Shown piece by piece: positions 35,128-43,135 of a stretch of 64,000 nt of DNA. How positions within the stretch are numbered: the stretch's first letter is position 1; each line of letters starts with the position of its first letter. The translations under genes and the position numbers were made by a program. Origin of the DNA: an uncultured Lachnospiraceae bacterium (GTDB lineage: Bacteria; Bacillota; Clostridia; Lachnospirales; Lachnospiraceae). Location of the stretch: the NCBI GenBank assembly GCA_934293375.1, contig CAKQYS010000005.1, forward strand, positions 124,001 to 188,000. The letters run 5' to 3'. The notes under the pieces were generated by a model, which was not told the origin of the DNA, did no database searches, and worked only from the letters and a program-made list of their open reading frames with translations.

Positions 35128-35562
35128 CTATGCTGCACATAAGGTAAGAAAAGAGGATATCTGTTTTTCTCCATCCTGATGGTGTATGTATTTTAAGATC
35201 CACATGCTGCTTAGAACCTGCCAGAAGATCTGGTTCTTGATCGAAACAATGAACAGAATCCATGATTGTATCACACGCATTGGAACCGGAATGATATTTT
35301 CCATACTGCGCATCCGGCATCGACCTACTCTGGAAACCTGATGTGTGGGACGCCCAACCTCATTTCTGGAAACAGACTCCACCGAACACATCAAAAAACC
35401 CGGTTTGGATTGTAATATTTCAGAAATATTAGAAGTTTCACGCTGTTTCCCCAGAGCATCTGACCCATCCCGAAACTGTGGTGAACGAAAACCCATACAG
35501 GAGATCATTACAATCACGATTAAAATATATGCTGTTATCCGCTTGTAATTATGCATTCTCAT
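35128..35562 (-). CDS. Membrane-anchored protein with C-terminal YIHxQDGxK motif (leftward cassette)
   Basis: A 144-residue protein with a basic N-terminus and one hydrophobic segment (AYILIVIVMISCMG), which may be an anchor or signal peptide. The middle is polar and Ser/Arg-rich. Near the C-terminus is ILKYIHHQDGEK, which matches ILSYIHKQDGKK at the same place in the 141-aa protein encoded divergently at 35658. The rest of the two sequences has diverged. AAGG lies just upstream of the ATG. Minus-strand TTGACA at 35632-35627 may be its -35 box, overlapping the divergent promoter. I do not recognise the family. Confidence 0.6.
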   Translation of the reverse strand: MRMHNYKRITAYILIVIVMISCMGFRSPQFRDGSDALGKQRETSNISEILQSKPGFLMCSVESVSRNEVGRPTHQVSRVGRCRMRSMENIIPVPMRVIQSWILFIVSIKNQIFWQVLSSMWILKYIHHQDGEKQISSFLTLCAA

Positions 35563-35598
35563 ATTGCCTTCATACCCCTGTATCCTGTAATCTGTCTA

Positions 35599-35627
35599 TT
35601 GTTATTTTCTTCCATGTCTGTTAAAAT
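35599..35627 (+). promoter_or_regulatory. Sigma-A-type promoter of the rightward cassette
   Basis: TTGTTA (35599-35604) and TAAAAT (35622-35627) are 17 bp apart, 30 bp upstream of the start codon. Its -10 box abuts a minus-strand TTGACA (35632-35627), so divergent promoters appear to overlap. Confidence 0.55.
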
Positions 35628-35657
35628 GTCAATATATATTTAAAGGAGAGATCCGTT

Positions 35658-36083
35658 ATGTGGAAATTTAAGCAGATCAACAATTCCATAGCATTGTGTT
35701 TTGTGTTTGTCATGCTCATCACAGGACTTTATCTGCCCGTGATCCACACCGAAATGTCTGCCGGGGGCTCTTCCCGGCAGACCACCTTTACCTATCTTTC
35801 ATATGATATTTCGACACCGGTCGCACAGATCGCTGACACATTATCTGCGCGTTTTCGGATTCTGTCAGAACAATACAGACATACCGTGGATACCCGTATC
35901 CGCACACAGGCATACAAGCATTTCTGTTTATCTCTGTCCGCTGCATTATATCAGCGGATTTACTCCATATCTTTGGCACTATCAAAGGCAGACAATCCGG
36001 CCATACAAAAGCATGCCGGTATCCTCTCCTATATTCATAAACAAGATGGCAAAAAAAGAACTCCATACTATTTTTATAAATAA
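35658..36083 (+). CDS. Membrane-anchored protein with C-terminal YIHxQDGxK motif (rightward cassette)
   Basis: A 141-residue protein with a short N-terminal tail, a hydrophobic segment (about residues 11-29) and a largely helical outward domain containing SARFRILSEQYRHTVDTRI. It ends ILSYIHKQDGKK plus an aromatic tail. The C-terminal motif is shared with the 144-aa protein on the opposite strand. AAAGGAGAG lies 7 bp before the ATG. A 34-aa membrane peptide follows after 22 bp and then a terminator, mirroring the leftward cassette. The function is unknown; the shape suggests an exported or membrane-tethered partner of the peptide. Confidence 0.75.
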   Translation: MWKFKQINNSIALCFVFVMLITGLYLPVIHTEMSAGGSSRQTTFTYLSYDISTPVAQIADTLSARFRILSEQYRHTVDTRIRTQAYKHFCLSLSAALYQRIYSISLALSKADNPAIQKHAGILSYIHKQDGKKRTPYYFYK

Positions 36084-36105
36084 AAATATATGGAGGGAAT
36101 TACAT

Positions 36106-36210
36106 ATGGTACAAGACATTATGGTAGGTCTGATGGTTGTAGTGATTATCGTTGTCGTTGGTTTCTGTGTGAAGAATGAATTCTTCGGCAATGACGCATC
36201 CGATCAATAA
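36106..36210 (+). CDS. Small membrane peptide of the rightward cassette (34 aa)
   Basis: A 34-residue peptide beginning MVQDIMVGLMVVVIIVVVGF, a single membrane helix, with an acidic tail ending in NDASDQ. GGAGGG lies 8 bp before the ATG, a strong site. It is 22 bp after the 141-aa gene and followed by a terminator. Its start resembles the 48-aa peptide at 34939-35085. It is too short for most gene finders. Confidence 0.72.
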   Translation: MVQDIMVGLMVVVIIVVVGFCVKNEFFGNDASDQ

Positions 36211-36220
36211 ACAACACAAC

Positions 36221-36255
36221 AAAGGGGATGCCATATTCTGATGACATCCCCTTTT
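36221..36255. terminator. Bidirectional intrinsic terminator
   Basis: AAAGGGGATG pairs with CATCCCCTTT around a short loop, with Ts on the plus side and AAA-derived Ts on the minus side. It serves the 34-aa gene and the convergent protease gene. Confidence 0.85.
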
Positions 36256-36257
36256 TA

Positions 36258-38144
36258 TCATTTGATCTTGACAACCTGTGATACTGATTTCTTACCAATA
36301 TATGTTTTTCCATCGATCTTTCTGACCGGAGCCAGCTTGTAGTAGTATTTTTTTCCTTTTTTCACTGTGCTGTCTGTATAGGAGAGCTTCTTGGCAGATA
36401 CCATTGCGATCCTGATATATTTTCCATTCTTCTTATCAGCCCGATATACAGCATAACCCGAGGCTCCCGCTGTCTTCTTCCACTTTAGAACAGTCTTTTT
36501 TGATTTTGCCGTAACAGATTTCACTGTCACCACCGGTGTCTTTGTATATACATTCATCACCGCTGTCAGATTCGTACAGTATGACAAACCATCCCACAAG
36601 GTCCGTGTTGACATATCTGCCCATGCACTCGACCCAATCTTGATCATACTCTTATTCGTCAATTTTTTTGCATCATAGGTAATATAATAACCGTCACCAC
36701 CCTTTTCACTTCCATCTCCGACATCCGCCCATACATAGATCGTATCTCCGCTCGGATCTGTCAGGGTAATGGCTGCCGTCACACGATCCCCATGTTTGAC
36801 ATAAACCGGCTTCTTCAACTTAATCGTATTATAACCGCAATGTGCCAGCCAGCCGGTCTGTGCCTTTGACAAAAGCTTTTTCCCGGATGTTGGCTTTCCG
36901 CTTTTGCCATTCAGATACAGCTGCAGAGAATACTTCACATCATAATTGGAAGTGCCAAATCCCACACTTGTGATCTTTTCATATCCGGTACCCTTTGCCT
37001 TCATCTGATATGTGTTTGCAATGGCTACCTTTTGATTCCGGTACTTTGATCCAACCGTGCCGATCCTTGGAATATTGCTGTAAAAATAATTGTTATCGTA
37101 GCTGTCAGTTGATTCCATCTCATAAGAATAGGCTGCATCCATACTAGGATCATAGTACGAACACCAGAAATATCCACCATTCGATGTATACGCCCCCCAG
37201 CTGTTCTTAACCAGCCATGCACCATTGCCGGAAGGTCTGTAATCAAAATTGGATGCATCATAATTATCATCCCAGCCAACGATCGTCACATCATGATTTG
37301 ACTGATAACTATACGGATAATAATAATTGTCCGGTGTACGGTCTACACCAAGTACCTTTCCGTATATATATGCCATTGTCATGACCACAGAGCCATACTT
37401 CGTAATCGCACCTTTAATTTCCGAAAGATTTGGATTGTCATTGCTGTCAAACATCGAATATGCATACATATTTTTTAGATGCAGCAATGCCTTGTAATCA
37501 AGTGACTTACCCAGTTCGGATGTATCGTAGGGAGCTGTACTCTCTAATACAGGACCTTCTCCATTGGCCAGCGTTACAGACGCACGCACACTATTACCAC
37601 CCATTTGCAGATACTGGGTACTGTATGCCTGTTCGACCAGATCTCCGGCATTATTGCCCAGCACATCGTTATATGCATGATAGGTATAATATGCCAAATG
37701 CTTCTCTGAAAAATCCAAAGACAGATCCGCTCTTCGACCTGCTACCTTAAGTCCTTTCTTGATCGCATATGTCTCCATTGCAGATGCCGCACCGAATGCC
37801 CAACAGCATCCAAAATCTCCCTGTGTTTTTGGAGTTGTCACATATCCAAGATCCACAGAACTGTAATATGCCGGATAACTATCCGCAGATACACTGCTGA
37901 GTGACGAAGTTGTCTGATCTCTCTCAAATTTGAAATGCATATTGGAGATTCCCAGACTGCCATCCGTCCGATATGCTGCTATATCTGCATCATTGTACTG
38001 TCCTGCAACCAGTGTCTGCTCTCCGGAAATGTCTGTTTGCTGTCCGGCATTTACCTGATCCACAGCACCTGCCAGACCACCCGTCATGATCACAACCGCC
38101 GCCATACATACTGCGAACGATTTTTTTAAATTTATCTTTTGCAT
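36258..38144 (-). CDS. Secreted papain-like cysteine protease with C-terminal Fn3-like domain
   Basis: A 628-residue exported C1-family peptidase. The signal peptide is KKSFAVCMAAVVIMTGGLAG, with a likely cleavage after VNA. The catalytic set is intact: Gln in TPKTQGDFGCCWAFGA with the nucleophile Cys near 112, His in SNHDVTIVGWDD near 285 and Asn in LVKNSWG near 313. A beta-rich region follows, and the last 90 residues form a fibronectin-III-like domain (LKWKKTAGASGYAVYRADKK). Similar proteases occur on the surface of gut Clostridia. The ATG at 38144 has AAGGAG 7 bp upstream. A promoter with TATAAT lies just before it. Confidence 0.92.
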   Translation of the reverse strand: MQKINLKKSFAVCMAAVVIMTGGLAGAVDQVNAGQQTDISGEQTLVAGQYNDADIAAYRTDGSLGISNMHFKFERDQTTSSLSSVSADSYPAYYSSVDLGYVTTPKTQGDFGCCWAFGAASAMETYAIKKGLKVAGRRADLSLDFSEKHLAYYTYHAYNDVLGNNAGDLVEQAYSTQYLQMGGNSVRASVTLANGEGPVLESTAPYDTSELGKSLDYKALLHLKNMYAYSMFDSNDNPNLSEIKGAITKYGSVVMTMAYIYGKVLGVDRTPDNYYYPYSYQSNHDVTIVGWDDNYDASNFDYRPSGNGAWLVKNSWGAYTSNGGYFWCSYYDPSMDAAYSYEMESTDSYDNNYFYSNIPRIGTVGSKYRNQKVAIANTYQMKAKGTGYEKITSVGFGTSNYDVKYSLQLYLNGKSGKPTSGKKLLSKAQTGWLAHCGYNTIKLKKPVYVKHGDRVTAAITLTDPSGDTIYVWADVGDGSEKGGDGYYITYDAKKLTNKSMIKIGSSAWADMSTRTLWDGLSYCTNLTAVMNVYTKTPVVTVKSVTAKSKKTVLKWKKTAGASGYAVYRADKKNGKYIRIAMVSAKKLSYTDSTVKKGKKYYYKLAPVRKIDGKTYIGKKSVSQVVKIK

Positions 38145-38183
38145 ATATCCACTCCTTATATGTTTACATTTTCTTTTTTTTAT

Positions 38184-38213
38184 ATTATACAGCATTCTTG
38201 ATCTCATTGTCGA
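38184..38213 (-). promoter_or_regulatory. Sigma-A-type promoter for the papain-like protease
   Basis: Minus-strand TCGACA (38213-38208) and TATAAT (38189-38184) are 18 bp apart, about 40 bp before the start codon. Confidence 0.55.
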
Positions 38214-38298
38214 TATTACTTTTTTATATGCGTGTATATTTATGGTTATTCAGATAATACTAACAGGGAAATCAAGAAAAAGGAGTGTACACATTATT

Positions 38299-38856
38299 AT
38301 GAAGAAATTAAAATTCTGTTTCTGTATGGCTTGTCTGGCTGCTATGAGCTGCTTCATTTTAACCGGTTGTGGCAATCGTAATTCCACAAGCGGAAATAAT
38401 ACGCAGGCCGGCACCAATGACAATGCTTCTACTTCCGAAAATGCCGGCAATGCAGTCGGGGATGCCATTGGTGATGTTGGAAATGCCGTTGGTGACGCGG
38501 TTGGCGATGTAGCCAACGGTGTAGGTGATGCAGTTGGCGATATCACAAGCGGATTTACCAACTATGGTGATGCACATGATTATTTCATGGATCGTATGGG
38601 TAAGGATAATCCAAACTCCCAATATGAGCTTCGAAACGAATCAAAGGACTTAACCACCTATGATGGCAGTACGCAAGGGTATCATTTTGAGCTGTATGAT
38701 ACAGCAGTCAACAGCGACGGAGAAAAGGTTGGAGATTTCTATCTGGAGCCAAAATCCGGCAGAGTATACAAAAAGGATGCATCCGGAAAATTTAATGAAT
38801 ATCAGTTTAAGGGTGCCGCAAACGAGGATAACACTAACACAAATACCGCTAATTAG
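38299..38856 (+). CDS. Lipoprotein with GNAVGDAVGD repeats
   Basis: A 185-residue lipoprotein. The lipobox is FILTGC after a hydrophobic signal. The next 35 residues are Asn/Ser/Thr-rich, followed by about five repeats of a GNAVGDAVGDV type (residues about 52-86) that resemble a glycine-zipper or amphipathic linker. The C-terminal 85 residues form a small domain (YGDAHDYFMDRMGKDNPN, GDFYLEPKSGRVYKKD). I do not recognise it. The ATG at 38299 has AAGGAG at a rather long 13 bp. An upstream in-frame extension has no site and would destroy the signal peptide. Confidence 0.75.
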   Translation: MKKLKFCFCMACLAAMSCFILTGCGNRNSTSGNNTQAGTNDNASTSENAGNAVGDAIGDVGNAVGDAVGDVANGVGDAVGDITSGFTNYGDAHDYFMDRMGKDNPNSQYELRNESKDLTTYDGSTQGYHFELYDTAVNSDGEKVGDFYLEPKSGRVYKKDASGKFNEYQFKGAANEDNTNTNTAN

Positions 38857-38864
38857 TGATCAAA

Positions 38865-38910
38865 AAAGAAGCTGTACACGGACTTTATCCAATGCACAGC
38901 TTCTTTCTTT
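38865..38910. terminator. Bidirectional terminator between the lipoprotein and amt
   Basis: AAAGAAGCTGT (38865-38875) pairs perfectly with ACAGCTTCTTT (38896-38906) across a 20-base loop, with A and T runs on the outer sides. Confidence 0.7.
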
Positions 38911-38923
38911 ATGTCTAAGAAGT

Positions 38924-40678
38924 TTAGATCTGATCATCACCCTGAAGAGCGTCATAACCCTCTTCACCGGTTCTAACCTTAATTACATTTTCTACATCAT
39001 ATACGAAGATCTTACCATCACCAATGTTGCCTGTATAAAGCACCTCTCGTGCAGCCTTTACCACATCTGCAACCGGAACCTTACTTACGATGACCTCTAC
39101 CTTCACCTTAGGCAGCAGCATCATATCAACCTCAACACCACGATAGTACTTTGTCTGACCCTTCTGTGCACCACATCCTAATACCTGTGTTACCGTAATA
39201 CCCATAACACCGATCGCATTCAGTGCATTCTTCAGATCATCAAACTTATTCTGCTTACAGATGATTGATACCTTAGACAGCTTGACATCTGATGCCGGTA
39301 CTTTTGCTGTAGCAGCCTCCATTACCTGTACCGGTACAGCCGCATCTACCGGTGCTGCATTCTCAGCAGGCAATGCAGATACACCATTGAAGTTGCTTGA
39401 TACAGTATCACCAATTGTAAATCCTGCATATGCAGAAATCAGACCATGCTCTGTAGAGTCCAGACCAAGGATTTCCTCTTCTTCTGTAACACGAAGTCCA
39501 ACAAGCTTCTTGATGACAAGGAATGAGATTGTAATCGTAATTGCAGTCCAAGCTGCCGTTGCCAGCATACCTATAAGCTGGATGCCTAACAGCTTAAATC
39601 CACCACCATAAAACAGACCTAACAGCTCGTTACCATTTGCATCTGCTAATGAGTAGGTAGGAGTTGTGTTTGTTGCAAACAGACCAACTGCAATGGTACC
39701 CCAGATACCATTCATCATATGTACGGCAACCGCACCAACAGGATCGTCAATACGAAGCTTGTAATCTAACAGCCATACACCAAATACTACCAACACACCG
39801 GATACAGCACCGATCACAATCGCACCTGTTGCATCTGCCACATCACAAGGAGCTGTGATCGCAACCAGGCCGGCAAGAGATGCATTCAGACACATAGAAA
39901 CATCAGGCTTACCATATCGTACCCATGTAAAGATCATACATACTACAGTTGCAACTGCAGGTGCAATCGTAGTCGTTACGAAAATCGCACCCAACTGCTC
40001 TACGGATGTAGCAGCCGCACCGTTAAATCCATACCAGCCAAGCCATAAGATAAATACACCAAGTGCACCAAGTGCTAAGTTATGTCCAGGGAAAGCACCA
40101 ACCTTGATCGTGCCGTCCTTTCTTTTCTTAAACTTACCAATACGAGGTCCTAAGAGTGCAGCACCGATCAATGCTGAAATACCACCCACCATGTGAATAC
40201 AGTTAGATCCGGCAAAATCGTGGAAGCCCATCTGTGCTAACCAGCCTCCGCCCCATGTCCAATGTGCTTCAATCGGATAGATCACAGCTGAAATCACGGC
40301 TGAATAAATACAGTAAGATAAGAACTTTGTTCTCTCTGCCATGGCTCCTGAAACGATCGTTGCTGTTGTTGCACAGAATACCAGGTTGAATACAAAATTG
40401 GACCAGTCAAAATTCTGATAATTTGTAAAGATATCGAAATTCGGAGTTCCCATGAAACCTCCGATATCCTTTCCTAAGAACAATCCAAAACCTAAGAGGA
40501 TAAATACTACTGTACCAATACAGAAATCCATCAGGTTCTTCATGATAATGTTACCGGTATTCTTTGCTCTTGTAAATCCGGCTTCTACCATCGCAAAGCC
40601 AGCCTGCATCCAGAATACCAATGCGGCGCCGATCAAAAACCAGACACCAAATATTACGCTGTTAATTTCATCTGTCAT
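38924..40678 (-). CDS. amt: Ammonium transporter fused to a PII domain
   Basis: A 584-residue protein joining an Amt channel and its regulator. Residues 1-420 have the Amt helices, with DFAGSNCIHMVGG and AVHMMNGIWGT carrying the twin pore histidines. Residues about 465-584 are a PII domain: KVSIICKQNKFDDLKNALNAIGVMGITV, then the T-loop with YYRGVEVDMMLLPK, and GNIGDGKIFVYDVENVIKVRTGEEG. The T-loop Tyr that is uridylylated in GlnB (YRGxEY) is Val here, so that modification is unlikely. Normally amt and glnK are separate genes. The gene has its own promoter and a leader terminator, like glnN. Confidence 0.95.
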   Translation of the reverse strand: MTDEINSVIFGVWFLIGAALVFWMQAGFAMVEAGFTRAKNTGNIIMKNLMDFCIGTVVFILLGFGLFLGKDIGGFMGTPNFDIFTNYQNFDWSNFVFNLVFCATTATIVSGAMAERTKFLSYCIYSAVISAVIYPIEAHWTWGGGWLAQMGFHDFAGSNCIHMVGGISALIGAALLGPRIGKFKKRKDGTIKVGAFPGHNLALGALGVFILWLGWYGFNGAAATSVEQLGAIFVTTTIAPAVATVVCMIFTWVRYGKPDVSMCLNASLAGLVAITAPCDVADATGAIVIGAVSGVLVVFGVWLLDYKLRIDDPVGAVAVHMMNGIWGTIAVGLFATNTTPTYSLADANGNELLGLFYGGGFKLLGIQLIGMLATAAWTAITITISFLVIKKLVGLRVTEEEEILGLDSTEHGLISAYAGFTIGDTVSSNFNGVSALPAENAAPVDAAVPVQVMEAATAKVPASDVKLSKVSIICKQNKFDDLKNALNAIGVMGITVTQVLGCGAQKGQTKYYRGVEVDMMLLPKVKVEVIVSKVPVADVVKAAREVLYTGNIGDGKIFVYDVENVIKVRTGEEGYDALQGDDQI

Positions 40679-40763
40679 AACGATTCCTCCTCTAAAACAA
40701 GCTGTTGCAGCAATCGGTTCATGATCTGCGCGCTACCATCATCACTACATACACTCTTTATGC

Positions 40764-40800
40764 AAAAGAAAAGGCACCACGAATCTTTGTTCGTAGCGCC
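40764..40800 (-). promoter_or_regulatory. Leader terminator (attenuator) upstream of amt
   Basis: An 11-bp stem with two wobble pairs (arms 40790-40800 and 40773-40783) and a six-base loop is followed by TTTTCTTTT on the minus strand. It lies about 20 bp after the predicted transcript start and 85 bp before the amt start codon, as in the glnN leader. The rest of the 286-bp gap shows no gene. Confidence 0.7.
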
Positions 40801-40820
40801 CTTGCCTTTCAACATGTGAA

Positions 40821-40849
40821 ACGATAGCACATATCAAAATTGAAGTCAA
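40821..40849 (-). promoter_or_regulatory. Sigma-A-type promoter for amt
   Basis: Minus-strand TTGACT (40849-40844) and TATCGT (40826-40821) are 17 bp apart. Upstream lie a second TTGACTTAA box and the inverted repeat CTTAA-N5-TTAAG at 40895-40909, possibly an operator. Confidence 0.6.
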
Positions 40850-40964
40850 CTATTTTTATCTAATACCTAATAAAATTAAGTCAAAGCCTTATTACTTAAA
40901 TAAATTAAGCTACATTTTCATATTTTATTAAGATTAGGATATTTCATTTTATTTTTTTAATCCA

Positions 40965-41321
40965 TCATCGGATAAATGCATGCTCTCCTGCCAGTTTTAA
41001 CATTTTATCATATTGCTCATACATCTTCTGGACACTGTTCTCGAGCAGATAATAATGCTTGATATATGGCACCATCAGCACCATAAATGCAACAAGCAGC
41101 AAAAACAGCATCGGCTGCGGATTGGCGATCACATATAAAAAAGTACCGACAGTCAATATGGCAAATACGACAGTCACGATCAGATGAATCAACCTTTCAT
41201 GTGCAAAAAAAGCAATCTGGATCAAATGCTTTTTCGCCTCCTCATGAAAATCAATATCACCTGATGAATCCTCTAACATATCATCTATATACCTCAAATA
41301 AAGCTGAATCCGTTCTGCCAT
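40965..41321 (-). CDS. Small two-helix membrane protein of unknown function
   Basis: A 118-residue protein with cytoplasmic-looking ends and two membrane helices (about residues 45-63 and 67-86). It begins MAERIQLYLRYIDDMLED and has a conserved-looking helical tail LENSVQKMYEQYDKML. AGGAG lies upstream of the ATG. It follows the CspB-like gene and precedes the amt promoter. I do not recognise a family. Confidence 0.75.
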   Translation of the reverse strand: MAERIQLYLRYIDDMLEDSSGDIDFHEEAKKHLIQIAFFAHERLIHLIVTVVFAILTVGTFLYVIANPQPMLFLLLVAFMVLMVPYIKHYYLLENSVQKMYEQYDKMLKLAGEHAFIR

Positions 41322-41364
41322 GCCATATCACTCCTATCCTTCTAAATCAATCTATATCTGTATT

Positions 41365-43047
41365 CTATACCCCTCTTCGTAATGTGTCAAATACCGAAAG
41401 AAGATTTAATATGCCCCATCCCCATAGTCTTGATGGCCATGTCAGGCGCGCGTCACGTACTGCCCCCCTGATCAGATACTGCTTCAGCTGGACGCCTGTC
41501 AGTGCCGGCACCGGATTCTCCAATGTCCATTGCTGTATCAAACATCCTGCCCCCGCCACATGGGCCGCCGCAACACTCGATCCGCTGCGTTGCTCTGCAA
41601 TGCCTCTCCGTCCTATCCCCATCACCTCAACACCGGGTGCAGCAATGTCGGGTTTCATATTTTGATTTAATGTATATCCCCGGCTTGCTTCCAGACTGAT
41701 CGCACCCGTTCTGTGATTATACGCTGTCACTGCAGACGCATTTTCACTATCTGCCGGACTTGTCAGTGTAACATCCGGCGTAGATGTCAGAAAATAAGTA
41801 TCCGGCTGCACATACTGTCTGATCGGCATCCATATATGAAATCCATTGCTTGTGACGCCTTCCCCATAGACATTCAGCCGCCATAGTCCGGGCAAAGGCT
41901 TATACATCCATATATACACCAGTTCATTGCCTGATTGCGCTTCCACCAGTGTATAGTTGACATTCAACATCGTACCTCCAATGGCAAAATTAATCCGCTC
42001 TGTCGCATTAAACCGGGGTGGGATCCGGGCGATGACAGACCCATCCGGTGTCTCGAACCCGACAGAATAAGTATCCGGTGCGATTCCCCACAATTCCATC
42101 ACCAAAATGTCTTCAGCGGATCCTACATTGAACTCCACAACAGTAAGAGATCCTGCACCCTGTGCATGAAGTCTTGCATTTCCCTCATTGCCAGCCGCTA
42201 TACTGATAAATATATTTTCCATCACAGACTTATATGAAACCATTTGTGCCAATGCATTATCACCTGCATGTGCCCCACTCGAAGTTCCAAGTCCCAGACA
42301 GACTGACAACGGCTTCGCCCGCCTTCTTGCATATCTGACAGCAAAGGCAAGCCCTGCCATAATATCATTTTCCTGAAAAGCCTGCTGCCCTTCTGCAATA
42401 CCGAAAACCCATTTTAAATATGACTTTGCCGGCTTCAGCTTTATGATCAGAAGTTCCGCATCCGGTGCGGCACCGAAATACTCTCTGGATCCCGCTGCAA
42501 TCGAGGCCAAAAAGGTACCATGTCCATTGGTGTCCTCCTCCGGCACAACTATCAACGGGTTCTCACTTTTTAATGCCTGATTGATCCGATCCCGGTCATA
42601 CCATGCCCCATACAGAAAGGATTCCGGAGGCTCTCCATCCTCAACCGTCTGATCCCATATTCCCAGAATTCTGCTCGTACCATCTTCTCTGATAAATGTA
42701 TCTGCCTGATAATCAATCCCGGTATCGATCACACAGCATATTGTACCCCGCCCCGTATAACCATAAAGGCTGCTGCCGGACACTGCTGATATCCCGGATG
42801 CCTCCATACTGGATGCATCCATCAGTCCATAACACTTCGGTACCATGCTGTATATGATACCTGTATTAAAGAGTGTCTGATATTGCAGTCTGGTCTCTCT
42901 CGGAATATAAGCAACCGCATACCGGTCATCAATGATCTGCACGCAATCCGCCTCCAGGTACTGTGCAAGTTCCTCCTGTCTTCCCTGATATTCAAACAGA
43001 TAATCTCCATATGCATTAGAATAAATCCTCTCCCTGCAATCAGCCAA
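41365..43047 (-). CDS. Subtilisin-like serine protease, CspB-like
   Basis: An S8 peptidase (560 residues) with an N-terminal prodomain and no signal peptide. The triad is intact: Asp in CCVIDTGIDY near 108, His in DTNGHGTFLASIA near 176 and Ser in RSGSSVAAAHVAG near 500. The inserted jelly-roll-like region between His and Ser is the layout of the clostridial Csp germination proteases. Csp proteins activate the cortex lyase SleC in spores; that role here is inference, as sleC is not in view. I choose the TTG at 43047, which has GGAGGATCGGAG upstream. The ATG at 43065 lies directly after a terminator and lacks a site. Confidence 0.85.
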   Translation of the reverse strand: MADCRERIYSNAYGDYLFEYQGRQEELAQYLEADCVQIIDDRYAVAYIPRETRLQYQTLFNTGIIYSMVPKCYGLMDASSMEASGISAVSGSSLYGYTGRGTICCVIDTGIDYQADTFIREDGTSRILGIWDQTVEDGEPPESFLYGAWYDRDRINQALKSENPLIVVPEEDTNGHGTFLASIAAGSREYFGAAPDAELLIIKLKPAKSYLKWVFGIAEGQQAFQENDIMAGLAFAVRYARRRAKPLSVCLGLGTSSGAHAGDNALAQMVSYKSVMENIFISIAAGNEGNARLHAQGAGSLTVVEFNVGSAEDILVMELWGIAPDTYSVGFETPDGSVIARIPPRFNATERINFAIGGTMLNVNYTLVEAQSGNELVYIWMYKPLPGLWRLNVYGEGVTSNGFHIWMPIRQYVQPDTYFLTSTPDVTLTSPADSENASAVTAYNHRTGAISLEASRGYTLNQNMKPDIAAPGVEVMGIGRRGIAEQRSGSSVAAAHVAGAGCLIQQWTLENPVPALTGVQLKQYLIRGAVRDARLTWPSRLWGWGILNLLSVFDTLRRGV

Positions 43048-43069
43048 TCTCCGATCCTCCAGCATAGTA

Positions 43070-43095
43070 AAAGCCGAAGATAATCCTTCGGCTTT
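43070..43095. terminator. Intrinsic terminator between clpX and the CspB-like gene
   Basis: AAAGCCGAAG (43070-43079) pairs with CTTCGGCTTT (43086-43095). Six Ts follow on the plus side and four on the minus side. It lies 40 bp after the clpX stop codon and only about 20 bp before the CspB-like start. Confidence 0.7.
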
Positions 43096-43135
43096 TTTAC
43101 TATCTTATGTGAAAAATGCAATTATGTGCATCAAC

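Noticed and set aside
37025..37279. 84-codon minus-strand frame inside the papain-like protease
   Set aside because: It is a shifted frame within a gene whose catalytic motifs are intact in the main frame.
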